The notes below the pieces were generated by a model. It ran no database searches, was not told the DNA's origin, and saw nothing but the letters and a program-made list of their open reading frames with translations. A stretch of DNA of 54,912 bases from an uncultured Anaerolineae bacterium. Lineage in GTDB: Bacteria; Chloroflexota; Anaerolineae; Anaerolineales; Villigracilaceae. A program made the position numbers and the translations under genes. Where the stretch lies: NCBI GenBank assembly GCA_903846015.1, contig CAIMZS010000534.1:1-54912 (forward strand), written 5' to 3'. This document shows, piece after piece, positions 19,649 to 28,920 of this stretch (within the stretch, counting starts at the first letter, position 1; the number at the start of each line of letters is the position of its first letter).

Positions 19649-20553
19649 TCACCAACCAATTCCACTTCCAGCTCCAACTCGACGTTAAATTTTCCCTGTA
19701 CGGTATCCCGGGCCAGGTTGATCAATGCTTCTACATCCGCGGCGAGTGTTTCGCCCTTGTTTACAATGAAATTCCCATGCACTGTGCTAATCTCAGCATT
19801 GCCCATCCGCGCGCCTTTCAGCCCGGCTGCTTCTATCAAACGCCCGGCGAAATCGCCCGGAGGATTCTTAAACATCGATCCCATGCTGGCGCCCACCGGC
19901 TGGTTTTTTTTTCTCAGGCTCGACAACTGCTCAATTTTTTCCTTAATTTCCTCGGTTTTGCCCGGCATTAACCTGAATTCCGCAGCCAGAACGACCGCCT
20001 TGAGTGCTCCGCGTTTCAGGATGCTGCTACGGTAAGTATATTCCATTTTTTCCGCACTTATCCAGGTTTTGCCATTTTCAGTTAACAATTCTGTTGATAG
20101 CAGGTCGTGACCGGTCTCGCCGCCAAAGGCTCCCGCATTGCCATAAACTGCCCCGCCCACCGTGCCGGGTACCGTCGCAGCCCATTCCAGCCCGGTAAAA
20201 CCCTGGGCCCCACACCGGTGTGCCAGATTCGAGAACACAACGCCTGATTCTGCCCATACCACTGGCTGCGGCCCAGGTCTAAATTCAGTCGCCCGGGCCC
20301 GATTCAGAATCACCATTCCACGGATGCCCTTGTCACTGATCAACAGATTTGATCCGCCGCCCAACAAGGTGAAGCTTTCGCCCGCATTCCAGCACGCCTC
20401 CGCTGCTCGAGCAAGTTCGTCCCGATTCCGGGCTGTAATCAGCACATCCGCCGGGCCGCCAATCCGCGCAGAGCTATACGGCGCCAGGATCACATTCTCC
20501 TGCACCTGCTCTCCAAACTGCCTGCGTAAATCAGCGCTTACTGCCATTCTCAT
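19639..20553 (-). CDS. murB: UDP-N-acetylenolpyruvoylglucosamine reductase
   Basis: FAD-dependent reductase that forms UDP-N-acetylmuramate. The 304-aa protein has the FAD-binding 4 fold with GGGSNLLISDKGIRG near residue 62 and WAATVPGTVGGAVYGNAGAFGG near 125, and the C-terminal substrate domain with SMGSMFKNP, which includes the catalytic serine region. Its compact length fits type II MurB. It overlaps the start of ddl by a few bases. Confidence 0.95.
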   Translation of the reverse strand: MRMAVSADLRRQFGEQVQENVILAPYSSARIGGPADVLITARNRDELARAAEACWNAGESFTLLGGGSNLLISDKGIRGMVILNRARATEFRPGPQPVVWAESGVVFSNLAHRCGAQGFTGLEWAATVPGTVGGAVYGNAGAFGGETGHDLLSTELLTENGKTWISAEKMEYTYRSSILKRGALKAVVLAAEFRLMPGKTEEIKEKIEQLSSLRKKNQPVGASMGSMFKNPPGDFAGRLIEAAGLKGARMGNAEISTVHGNFIVNKGETLAADVEALINLARDTVQGKFNVELELEVELVGEWE

Positions 20554-20580
20554 CGTTCGTCTTCCTGCCTGTCAACTTGT

Positions 20581-20787
20581 TTAACAATTCGTCGGGTCGC
20601 TGTTCTTGAGATGCCCAATCAACCGCGTCAGCATATTCTTGGCATCCGCTTCAGTCTTGTCCTCGCCAAAGGGTTGCGCCGGGCGACGTTTCCCTTTGGG
20701 ATCCGGGTCAGGCACTTCACCCAATAACATTTTGATCGGCGGCAGAGCCATAATTTCTGACTGGTAGGTAAGTTTCTTTTCTGTCAT
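20581..20787 (-). CDS. Small hypothetical protein in the dcw operon
   Basis: A 68-aa polar protein of unknown function (starts MTEKKLTYQSEIMALPPIKM). It has a strong ribosome-binding site, AAAGGAG about 9 nt before the ATG, and lies in the same direction between murC and murB with short gaps on both sides. No membrane segment, signal peptide or known motif is seen; the centre is rich in Pro, Asp and Lys and the C-terminal third could form one helix. Confidence 0.65.
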   Translation of the reverse strand: MTEKKLTYQSEIMALPPIKMLLGEVPDPDPKGKRRPAQPFGEDKTEADAKNMLTRLIGHLKNSDPTNC

Positions 20788-20837
20788 GTTTCACATCTCC
20801 TTTGCCTTATCCTGGATGGATTGCCAAAACCGCAAAC

Positions 20838-22232
20838 CTAAAATCGCCTTGCCAACACTTCCGCGCTTATCTGGTCCGCATCTCCGGCTGACATTACGAT
20901 GACAACATCGCCCGATTTCAAATGAGCAACCAGATAATCGCTGATCTCAGCCAGCGTTGGAATAAAACGCGCTGCCGGATGCGCCATCGCCTTGACAACT
21001 TTCTCTGCCGAAAATTCTTGCTTCGCCTCGCGCGATGCGTATATTTCACTGACAATGACTTCATCCGCCTCGCCAAACGAATTGGCGAAGTCATCGAACA
21101 GGCTTTGTATTCGTGAATACGTGTGCGGCTGCCACACTGCCCAGATGCGACTGGCTGGGTAACGGGCCCGCGCCGCGTCCAGCGTGGTGCGGATTGCCGT
21201 TGGGTGGTGGGCATAATCGTCAATCACGGTTACCCCGTTCGCCACGCCCTTGATCTCAAACCGTCGGGCGGTTCCGCTAAACTCTCCCAGCGCATTCGCC
21301 GCCTGTTTCAGGTCATATCCCATCAAACCAGCAATCCCCAGCGCCGCGAGCGCATTGCGCACATTGTGCAACCCTGGCACACGCAGTTGTATCCCGGATA
21401 TATACCCCGGACCAGTTTGCAGCCGGACGATGACATTAAACGAAAAACCACCCAGGTTATTCGCCGCCACATTCTGCGCCAGGATCCATTCACCGGTCTC
21501 GGTCTTTTGATTCTCCGCGATGCGGTAACCCACCACTCTTTTTCCATTACGGCGCGCTTCTTCGGCCAGTTGAGCCGCGCCCATGTCTTCCCCGCACACG
21601 ATCAATGCGCCGTTCTGGGGTACCAACCGCGCAAACTGTGCGAAAGCAGCCTGAAATTCCGCGGGCGTCGGGTAAATATCCGGGTGGTCGTGTTCAACAT
21701 TTGTTACCACTGCGTAGCGCGGCCTCAGTCCCAAAAACATTCGGTCGTATTCATCAGCTTCGATCACAAAGGCGCGTCCCTTGCCTGCGTGCGCATTCAC
21801 TCCAAAATTCTGCGCTACTCCGCCAATAATAAAGGATGGGTCTGCGCCCAGTTGGCTCAACATCCACGCCACCATGGCGGTCGTCGTAGTTTTTCCGTGC
21901 GTTCCTGCAATCGCGATGCCATCTTTCTCTGGCGGCGCCATCAACTGCCCCAGGAAGTCGGAACGTTTATACACCGGGATTCCCGCTGCCTGTGCGGCGA
22001 CAACTTCCACATTGTCATCCGGGATGGCAGATGAACGCACTACCCAATCTGCTCCGGCAACATTGGCGCTCGCGTGCCCCACACTCACCGTCACGCCTTC
22101 TTTTTGCAATTCTGCCGCCAGAGCTGAGAGCGCGCGATCAGAGCCGCTCACCCGGTAACCCTGCTCTAGCAGCAGCCGCGCGATGGCCGAAAGTCCACTA
22201 CCGCCAATCCCAATAAAGTGTACGTGTGTCAT
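20838..22232 (-). CDS. murC: UDP-N-acetylmuramate--L-alanine ligase
   Basis: Mur ligase adding the first amino acid of the stem peptide. From ATG 22232 the product is 464 aa and begins MTHVHFIGIGGSGLSAIARL, the typical Rossmann start. The central ATP-binding motif is GTHGKTTTTAM, followed by EADEYDRMFL, and the C-terminal Mur domain has DDYAHHPTAIRTTL. The start at 22232 is preferred to the upstream frame extension because it forms a TAATG junction with the CvpA-like gene. Confidence 0.95.
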   Translation of the reverse strand: MTHVHFIGIGGSGLSAIARLLLEQGYRVSGSDRALSALAAELQKEGVTVSVGHASANVAGADWVVRSSAIPDDNVEVVAAQAAGIPVYKRSDFLGQLMAPPEKDGIAIAGTHGKTTTTAMVAWMLSQLGADPSFIIGGVAQNFGVNAHAGKGRAFVIEADEYDRMFLGLRPRYAVVTNVEHDHPDIYPTPAEFQAAFAQFARLVPQNGALIVCGEDMGAAQLAEEARRNGKRVVGYRIAENQKTETGEWILAQNVAANNLGGFSFNVIVRLQTGPGYISGIQLRVPGLHNVRNALAALGIAGLMGYDLKQAANALGEFSGTARRFEIKGVANGVTVIDDYAHHPTAIRTTLDAARARYPASRIWAVWQPHTYSRIQSLFDDFANSFGEADEVIVSEIYASREAKQEFSAEKVVKAMAHPAARFIPTLAEISDYLVAHLKSGDVVIVMSAGDADQISAEVLARRF

Positions 22233-22759
22233 TAGATAAACACCACCAGAACGAATACAAAGCACAACATGACCGCAAAATAGATGGTTGGCTCGCCCAA
22301 CAGCCGTGGAGCCAACAACGGGATCAATGCCAAAGCTGCATCACCTGCCGGCGTCCCTGCCACCGGAGCAGCGATAGTATCGAACGGGTATTTGGCTTCG
22401 TGCAGGTAGAACCACATACTCCCTATCACCAGAAACCCGTTCATCGCGCCCAGCACAAAACCAAGCAAGCTGTCCTGCAATTTTTCGCGGTTGGCCTTGG
22501 ATGCAAACCGCGGCAGTCCCACAGTTTGATATCCAAAAAAGACCAGGATCAGAAGAAGGATCAGCCGGATCCAAAAGAGAGGCGCGCCGTCAACGGGCAG
22601 CGTGTTAACCACCGGCACATACCGTTCCAGCAGGCGTTGAAGCGCCAACGATAGAATTACGCTGAATGAAACCAGCAGTTCCTTGGCCCATCCGCGCATC
22701 ATCCCTATCAGACCAAAGAAAACCACCATCATCCCAAACGTAAACACAAGACTAATCAT
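22232..22759 (-). CDS. CvpA-like integral membrane protein
   Basis: A 175-aa protein with about four hydrophobic helices (residues 2-22, 28-45, 60-80, 98-120) and a hydrophobic C-terminus. The first helix with GLIGMMRGWAKELL followed by a second membrane span is the pattern of the CvpA/colicin V production family. ATG 22759 has GGAG about 7 nt upstream and begins one base after the murG stop. Its stop overlaps the murC start by one base. The position suggests a role in envelope growth, but this is inference; the family's biochemical function is not settled. Confidence 0.6.
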   Translation of the reverse strand: MISLVFTFGMMVVFFGLIGMMRGWAKELLVSFSVILSLALQRLLERYVPVVNTLPVDGAPLFWIRLILLLILVFFGYQTVGLPRFASKANREKLQDSLLGFVLGAMNGFLVIGSMWFYLHEAKYPFDTIAAPVAGTPAGDAALALIPLLAPRLLGEPTIYFAVMLCFVFVLVVFI

Positions 22760-22760
22760 G

Positions 22761-23855
22761 CTATTCTCCAGCCAATTGATATAACTGCGCCGCGATTTTT
22801 TCAGCGGCATCCGGGCTGCGTTGAACCAGCATTGCCGCACGCATTTCTTCAAGCCTGTGCGGGTTTTCCAATAATTTCTCAATCGTCATCGTCAGACCAC
22901 TTTTCAGCCGCGCATCTTCTATCAGCAGGGCCGCACCGTTTTTTACCAGGTTCTCCGCGTTAACCTTCTGATAGCGCCAGGCATGTGGATATGGCACCAG
23001 GATGGCGGGCAGCCCAAACTGTGGAAATTCTCCCAGTGTGGACGCTCCCGCCCGTGATATCACCAGGTCCGCCGCTGATAGCGCCGCGCCCATATCCTCG
23101 TGAAGATATGCGTAGGCATGATACCGCCGCGCCTGTTCCGCGTTAAGTTTCTCTCCAACCTTTTCCACCACCGGCCAATCCAATTCTCCGCTGATGTGGA
23201 TCACTTCCACTCGTTCCAAGAGTCCCACGAGATTTTCGATCAGCGCCATATTGATCGAGTGCGCTCCCTTGCTGCCTCCAAAAACCAGCACAACCGGAAG
23301 CTCGCCTTCAATCCCCAGCCGCTGCCGGGCGGATTGCTTGTTCCAGGCTGTTAGCTCCTCGCGCACCGGATAGCCTGTCACCACCACCTTCGCGTCTTGC
23401 GAAAAATACTGGCGCGATTGCTCGACAGTGACGGTGATACATTTAGCGAAAGCTGCCAACGCCTTAAGTGCCATACCCGGTTCAATATCGGGTACGTACA
23501 ATAAGGATGGTATCTTTCGTCCGGCTAACGCCATCGGTACAGCCACAAAACCTCCGGTAAAAAACATGACATCAGGTTCAAATTTCTTCAGGATGCGGCT
23601 TGCCGCCTGCGTTCCGCGCCAGATCGCTGCCAGGTTGCGCGGATACTGCCGCAAATCCACACCGTGCAGACCTGCCGCTGGGATGACCTTGAAGTCAATT
23701 CCAGCCCGCTGCACCAGACCGGCTTCCATGCCGCCTTCACCACCCACCCACAAAGTCTCAACGCCGGGATGGGCTCTTTTCAAGGCGCTATGAACCGCCA
23801 AGGCGGGATATACTCCGCCGCCGGTTCCGCCCGCGCAGATCAATACTCGAGCCAA
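22761..23855 (-). CDS. murG: UDP-GlcNAc:lipid I N-acetylglucosaminyltransferase
   Basis: GT-B glycosyltransferase that converts lipid I to lipid II at the inner face of the membrane. The 364-aa protein starts at TTG (23855) with GGAG upstream and has the N-terminal motif ICAGGTGGGVYPALAV, VVLVFGGSKGAHSIN in the middle, and the donor-binding region ISRAGASTLGEFPQFGLPAILVPYP. The first 68 bases overlap the end of ftsW in another frame. Confidence 0.95.
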   Translation of the reverse strand: MARVLICAGGTGGGVYPALAVHSALKRAHPGVETLWVGGEGGMEAGLVQRAGIDFKVIPAAGLHGVDLRQYPRNLAAIWRGTQAASRILKKFEPDVMFFTGGFVAVPMALAGRKIPSLLYVPDIEPGMALKALAAFAKCITVTVEQSRQYFSQDAKVVVTGYPVREELTAWNKQSARQRLGIEGELPVVLVFGGSKGAHSINMALIENLVGLLERVEVIHISGELDWPVVEKVGEKLNAEQARRYHAYAYLHEDMGAALSAADLVISRAGASTLGEFPQFGLPAILVPYPHAWRYQKVNAENLVKNGAALLIEDARLKSGLTMTIEKLLENPHRLEEMRAAMLVQRSPDAAEKIAAQLYQLAGE

Positions 23856-25041
23856 AGTTTCTCCATTCTTCTGTTCCGGCCTCCGGCTCCATCTGCCGCG
23901 AGACGCCCATCAATATTCCAATCGCCAAAAACGACGTGACCAGGTTCGACCCGCCCGAGCTGATAAAAGGCAGGGCGTTCCCTGCGATGGGCATTAAGCC
24001 CACCATCACCAACATGTTTATGATGGCATCCGTCGCGATCCAGAACGTCACCCCAGAAGCCAGCAAACTCCCGAGCATATCCGGGGCCCGGTTCGCAATT
24101 CTCAGCCCGCGCCACACCAGCATCCCATACAATGACAGTGTTCCGATGACGCCCAGCACCCCCAACTCCTCCACCATCACCGCAAAAATACTGTCGGTCG
24201 GTGCCAGCGGCAAACCTGTCAACTTGGTGCTGGCCTGTCCAAGCCCAACCCCGATCCATTCGCCTTTGACAATCGCCTCATAAGAGCGCAGCATGTGATA
24301 TGACGATTGTGTCGGGTCATTCAGTCCTGCCAGGTATTCGTTAATACGCTTCTGCCCGGTGTTGCTGACCAATACCACCAAACAACCCACCAGCACGGTT
24401 CCTAACAATAAATAGATGATCTGCTTGCGGTGACCCCCGCCCAGGAAGAACATCATGCCTCCCAGCATTATCACCGTGGCGGTTGCCGATAAATCCGGCT
24501 GCACAACGATCAGACCACCCACAATTCCCAAAATGAACATCAGCGGGATCAAGCCCCACTGCAGATCAAGGATTTGTTCGCGCTTTGAGTCCATCCACAC
24601 GGCCAGATAGATCACCATGACCACTTTTGCCAGCTCCGACGGCCGGATTGATCCATCCAGCAACGCGCGCACCGACCCCAGCCGCAGCTCATTCACCAAT
24701 AACACCAGCGTCAACAGTCCAATCGTAAACCCCATCGCCAGCACTGCCAGGTAGCGCCAGCGGTGATAGTCAATCCGCGACACCAAAAAGGCCATCGCAA
24801 TCCCTCCCGCCATCCATAGCAGCTGCCGGTTAAAAAGGTACGTCGGATCTTCCAACAATATCTTTTGTGAGTAATCATAAGAAGCTGAGAATAACATCAC
24901 CAACCCAAATACCATTAGTAATGCCATCACCAGCATGAGCGGAATATCAATCGAACCGCCTACTTTGCGGACCGATTGACCCGGCAGGCCGGTGGTCTGG
25001 GTGGGGGCTAGCGCAGCGCTTCTGAAAATTCGAGTACCCAT
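23788..25041 (-). CDS. ftsW: Lipid II polymerase FtsW (SEDS family)
   Basis: SEDS-family peptidoglycan glycosyltransferase of the divisome, 417 aa with about ten transmembrane helices. Recognisable features are FSASYDYS in the first helix region, LLDGSIRPSELAKVVMVIYLA, the large extracytoplasmic loop with GEWIGVGLGQA and LPLAPTDSIFAVMVEELG, and the C-terminal GNALPFISSGGSNLV. The N-terminus overlaps murD by 34 bases and the cytoplasmic C-terminal tail overlaps murG by 68 bases. RodA is a paralogue; the dcw position favours FtsW. Confidence 0.93.
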   Translation of the reverse strand: MGTRIFRSAALAPTQTTGLPGQSVRKVGGSIDIPLMLVMALLMVFGLVMLFSASYDYSQKILLEDPTYLFNRQLLWMAGGIAMAFLVSRIDYHRWRYLAVLAMGFTIGLLTLVLLVNELRLGSVRALLDGSIRPSELAKVVMVIYLAVWMDSKREQILDLQWGLIPLMFILGIVGGLIVVQPDLSATATVIMLGGMMFFLGGGHRKQIIYLLLGTVLVGCLVVLVSNTGQKRINEYLAGLNDPTQSSYHMLRSYEAIVKGEWIGVGLGQASTKLTGLPLAPTDSIFAVMVEELGVLGVIGTLSLYGMLVWRGLRIANRAPDMLGSLLASGVTFWIATDAIINMLVMVGLMPIAGNALPFISSGGSNLVTSFLAIGILMGVSRQMEPEAGTEEWRNFGSSIDLRGRNRRRSISRLGGS

Positions 25042-26453
25042 TGTTTGTACCTCTCTCCACGTTCTTCAAAATCCTTGAATTCATCGAAGCTCGTTCCACC
25101 GGGCGAAAACAAAACCACCAAACCCGGACGAGCCAACCGAGACGCTGCCACAACGGCATCCTGACACTTTTCCACCACAGTCACGCTAAACAAGTCCGCT
25201 GCGATCCGCTTCTCATCCAGCGCGAATGTTTCCGCGCCTACCGCCGCCTGAATTTTTTGACCTGCCTCGCCAAAGATGACGACGTGCACACATTGCCCTT
25301 CTATAACCACCCGCTCGCGAATCAGCCTGCCCAAATCTTCCCACGGCAGGTTCTTATCACGCCCACCGAGCAGCAAGATCAGCCCCCCGCCAAATGAGCG
25401 GATAGCCGCAATCGTGCGTTCCGGCGCGGTCGCGATCGAGTCGTTATACCAATCCGCCCCGTGCCAGTTTCGCACAAACTCCAACCGGTGCGGCACACCC
25501 TGAAACCCTTCAATCCCTGCCAACATCGACTCAGGCCCAAACCCCGCGGTATACGCAATCGCGCAAGCAGCCAGCGCATTCAACTTGTTGTGATCACCGC
25601 GCAGTCCAATATGCTCCTCAACCGCCAGCCGTGTAACCAGTCCTGCGCGGCGAATATAAAACTTACCAGCCTCCACATACGCGCCATCCTGGCCCGTGGC
25701 GGGTTGGCTGAACCCAAACGAAAACACATGGCTGCGAACACTGCCCGCCAGCGCCCACGTATTCGGATCATCCCTGCCCAGAACCGCATAATCATCCGCT
25801 TTTTGGTACTCGATTACATTCCGCTTTGCCGCGATATAGTTTTCCATGTTTCCATGGCGGTCAAGATGGTTGGGAGTAATGTTCAGAATCGCCGCCACAT
25901 TTGGAGATGAGCGCATCAATTCTGACTGGAAACTCGAAATTTCAAGAATCGCCAGATCCGCCGGCTCCATCTCATCGACGTGGTTCAACAACGGATCACC
26001 CATATTCCCGCCGACCCACATTCGGCCAGCCTTCGCGCTCATTCCAGCTCGGGCCATTCGCCCCACCAGCGTCGTCGTTGTGGTTTTTCCTGCCGACCCT
26101 GTGATCCCAATCGTTTTGCATGGCGCCGCTTCCATAAATACCTGCGTATCATTGGAAACACACATACCATTCGCGCGGGCATAAACCACCAACGGATTTT
26201 CGAGCGGGATCCCGCCTGAGACGCACACCAGTTCTGGTCCTGGCTCCAAAATTTCGAGCGGGTGTCCGCCCAGCGCCCATTCGACCTCGTATTTTGACAG
26301 GCTCTCCATCTCTGCGCCAAGTTGGTCCGGCTTGCGGCGGTCATTCAAGATCACCCTTGCGCCGTGACGCGCAAAGTAGCGCGCCAGCGCAAGACCCTGC
26401 CGCGCCGCGCCAATGATGACAACCCGTTTGCCCTTCCAACTCTCCGTCTTCAT
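25008..26453 (-). CDS. murD: UDP-N-acetylmuramoylalanine--D-glutamate ligase
   Basis: Mur ligase adding D-glutamate. The 481-aa product has an N-terminal Rossmann domain (RVVIIGAARQGLALARY), the ATP motif GITGSAGKTTTTTLVG, the central motif LNITPNHLDRHGNMENY, and the C-terminal NDSIATAPERTIAAIRSF and LLLGGRDKNLPWEDL. The ends of these motifs are collinear with canonical MurD. It follows mraY with a 36-bp gap. Confidence 0.95.
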   Translation of the reverse strand: MKTESWKGKRVVIIGAARQGLALARYFARHGARVILNDRRKPDQLGAEMESLSKYEVEWALGGHPLEILEPGPELVCVSGGIPLENPLVVYARANGMCVSNDTQVFMEAAPCKTIGITGSAGKTTTTTLVGRMARAGMSAKAGRMWVGGNMGDPLLNHVDEMEPADLAILEISSFQSELMRSSPNVAAILNITPNHLDRHGNMENYIAAKRNVIEYQKADDYAVLGRDDPNTWALAGSVRSHVFSFGFSQPATGQDGAYVEAGKFYIRRAGLVTRLAVEEHIGLRGDHNKLNALAACAIAYTAGFGPESMLAGIEGFQGVPHRLEFVRNWHGADWYNDSIATAPERTIAAIRSFGGGLILLLGGRDKNLPWEDLGRLIRERVVIEGQCVHVVIFGEAGQKIQAAVGAETFALDEKRIAADLFSVTVVEKCQDAVVAASRLARPGLVVLFSPGGTSFDEFKDFEERGERYKQWVLEFSEALR

Positions 26454-26489
26454 AAAATCCTTCTCAGCCTCTTTAAAAATTCCAAAATC

Positions 26490-27482
26490 CTAAGACATCG
26501 CCAGCCCAACCGCGATCAACGCCGCCAACAAACTGATCAGCCAAAACCGCTGCACAATCTGAGTCTCGCTCCATCCAAGCAGTTCAAAATGCAAGTGAAT
26601 CGGCGCCATCTTGAAAAACCGCCGCCCCTTGGTCATCTTGAAATACGCCACCTGAATTACCACGCTCAACGTTTCACTCACCGGAATGACCGTAACCAAC
26701 GGCAGAATCGCCCATTGACCAGTCATCAATGCCACCACCGCCACCGTTGCGCCTAAAGCCAACGATCCGGTATCTCCCATAAACAACTGCGCGGGATGAA
26801 CGTTAAACCACAGAAAACCAAACAACGCACCCACCAAGGTAAACGAAAACTGCGCAAGAAAATTCTGACCCTGGCTGAGAGCTATCACACCATAAGCCGC
26901 GAAAATCGTCGCGGAAATCAGTCCCGCAAGCCCGTCCAGCCCATCCGTAAAATTGATTGCATTCGATTCCGCCACGATAATAAAAGCGGCTATCGGGATA
27001 TACCACCAGCCAAAATTAATCTCCGTCTGCACTCCCGGGATATACAGGTTTGGAGCATCCAGCACATATTTTAAGGTCCATGCCGCCACACCCGCGAACA
27101 GCCATTGCGCCACAAACTTGGTGCGCGCGCGCATTCCATCACCCTTACGGACGCCACGGATCCCTTCCCAATCATCCAGCGCGCCCAGAATACCAAAAGC
27201 CACCATCGTTGCCAGTGGCACAAATACCGACTTACCACTCACCTTGAAACCAATCAAAGCCGCCGCGTTCAAAAGCACAGTCAACATCACCACCGGCAAA
27301 ATAATCAACGCCCCTCCCATCGTAGGCGTTCCCATCTTCACCATATGCTTGCCAGGCTCCTCCACACGGATCACCTTGCCAATCTTGAAATGCCGCAAAA
27401 CCCGCAGCAGCGGCCCGCCCCAAATCACCGTCATCATAAAGCTCAAGCCCGCCAGGCTCACTGCCAGCGTGGTGTTATTCAC
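26490..27482 (-). CDS. mraY: Phospho-N-acetylmuramoyl-pentapeptide transferase
   Basis: Integral membrane enzyme that makes lipid I on undecaprenyl phosphate. The 330-aa protein has about ten transmembrane helices and the family motifs TPTMGGALII, ALDDWEGI (aspartates of the DD motif) and NAINFTDGLDGLAG, plus a C-terminal PIHLHFELLGWSE. It begins at GTG, which overlaps the murF TGA stop by four bases (GTGA). Confidence 0.95.
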   Translation of the reverse strand: MNNTTLAVSLAGLSFMMTVIWGGPLLRVLRHFKIGKVIRVEEPGKHMVKMGTPTMGGALIILPVVMLTVLLNAAALIGFKVSGKSVFVPLATMVAFGILGALDDWEGIRGVRKGDGMRARTKFVAQWLFAGVAAWTLKYVLDAPNLYIPGVQTEINFGWWYIPIAAFIIVAESNAINFTDGLDGLAGLISATIFAAYGVIALSQGQNFLAQFSFTLVGALFGFLWFNVHPAQLFMGDTGSLALGATVAVVALMTGQWAILPLVTVIPVSETLSVVIQVAYFKMTKGRRFFKMAPIHLHFELLGWSETQIVQRFWLISLLAALIAVGLAMS

Positions 27483-28915
27483 TGATCCACCTCCAGCGCA
27501 GCCACAATCCGCTCCATCCTCAACCCGTGCGATCCCTTGATCAGCACCGCATCATTCGAAGTCAGTTGATTCCTCAACCAGTCCACAATCACGCCAATTT
27601 GATCACATTCAAGGATGGCAGTTTTTTTCATCCCGGCCCTACGAGCCGCCTGCGCAATCACATGCGCCCGTTCACCGAAAGTAATCAACACATCCGCAAC
27701 CTGGGCAGCCCGAATACCCACCTTCTCATGGCCTTCCTTTTCGTACTGACCCAGTTCCAGCATATCCCCAAGCACAGCGATCCTGCGCCCGCGCAGCTCC
27801 TCCAGCAAGTTCAAAGCCGCAAACATTGATTCCGGCGAGGCATTGTAAGTATCATCAATCAGCAGCGCCCCGCTTTCGGTCCGCACAGCCGCGAGACGCA
27901 ATTGAGCCTGGCTCTCCTGCAACCCCCGCACAATCTCATCCCAACTCAACCCTTCCACCAACCCCACCGCGGCAGCCCGCAGCACAGTTTCCGCCGAATG
28001 TCGTCCAATCATCGGAACACGCACATGCAAAGTCTCGCTCTTATAATGTATCCGTAACCTTATCCCTTCCAGGCCCATCCCATCGATCTCATCAGCCCAA
28101 AGATCCGCCGCCGAAGTTAGTCCGTAATAAAACACCCGCGCCTGCGTGTGCGCCTTCATCCCGCGCACAAAAGCATCATCATGATTCAAAATCGCGATCC
28201 CCACCGGCGCGGGCGGCAGCGCCTCGACCAATTCGGCCTTTCCCCGCGCAATCATCTCCTGCGAACCTGCCCGTTCCGCGTGCACCGTCCCGATATTCGT
28301 CAACACCCCCACCTGCGGAACTGCGATATCGCACAACAACTTAATCTCACCCGGCACATAAAAACCCATCTCTAGCACAGCCCGCTGATAACCCGCCGTC
28401 ATTTTCAACACATTCAACGGCAGTCCTATTTCATTGTTAAGGTTCGCCGCGCTCTTCAACGTCACATACCGCTGACTCAGCACCTGCGCAATCGCTTCCT
28501 TCGTCGTCGACTTCCCAACACTTCCGGTTACCCCAATCACCCGGATATCCAGCTTCCTACGCCAAAAAGCCGCCACCTGCTGGAGAGCACCGACCGTGTT
28601 ATTCACCAGCAAACACACCGGCGCTGTATTCAACCCGACCAACTCATCCGGCCCGCAGGCACCCAACCCCCGCAGGTCCACCACTCCACAGCCGTCCCCG
28701 ACCTCCAGCTCGTGCTCGATCAAAGCAGCCACCGCTCCAAGCTGGAACGCCTGTCCCACAAAAGCGTGCCCATCCACCTTTTCGCCACGGATCGCTACGA
28801 ATAACCCGCCCGGTATCACCTGGCGCGAATCAATCGCCGCCTCAGAGATGAAGATCGGCTTCACCTCTGGGCGGAAACCCGTAACTGCCTCGATCACATC
28901 CGCAAGCGTCAACAC
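27479..28915 (-). CDS. murF: UDP-N-acetylmuramoyl-tripeptide--D-Ala-D-Ala ligase
   Basis: Mur ligase adding the D-Ala-D-Ala dipeptide made by Ddl. The 478-aa protein starts at GTG 28915, five bases after the PBP stop. It has the MurE/MurF N-terminal domain (IDSRQVIPGGLFVAIRG), the ATP motif GVTGSVGKSTTKEAI, and the C-terminal DDTYNASPESMFAAL and GDMLELG. The NAS and TYN patterns separate MurF from MurE, which is not found in this cluster. Confidence 0.95.
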   Translation of the reverse strand: MLTLADVIEAVTGFRPEVKPIFISEAAIDSRQVIPGGLFVAIRGEKVDGHAFVGQAFQLGAVAALIEHELEVGDGCGVVDLRGLGACGPDELVGLNTAPVCLLVNNTVGALQQVAAFWRRKLDIRVIGVTGSVGKSTTKEAIAQVLSQRYVTLKSAANLNNEIGLPLNVLKMTAGYQRAVLEMGFYVPGEIKLLCDIAVPQVGVLTNIGTVHAERAGSQEMIARGKAELVEALPPAPVGIAILNHDDAFVRGMKAHTQARVFYYGLTSAADLWADEIDGMGLEGIRLRIHYKSETLHVRVPMIGRHSAETVLRAAAVGLVEGLSWDEIVRGLQESQAQLRLAAVRTESGALLIDDTYNASPESMFAALNLLEELRGRRIAVLGDMLELGQYEKEGHEKVGIRAAQVADVLITFGERAHVIAQAARRAGMKKTAILECDQIGVIVDWLRNQLTSNDAVLIKGSHGLRMERIVAALEVDQ

Positions 28916-28920
28916 TCAGA

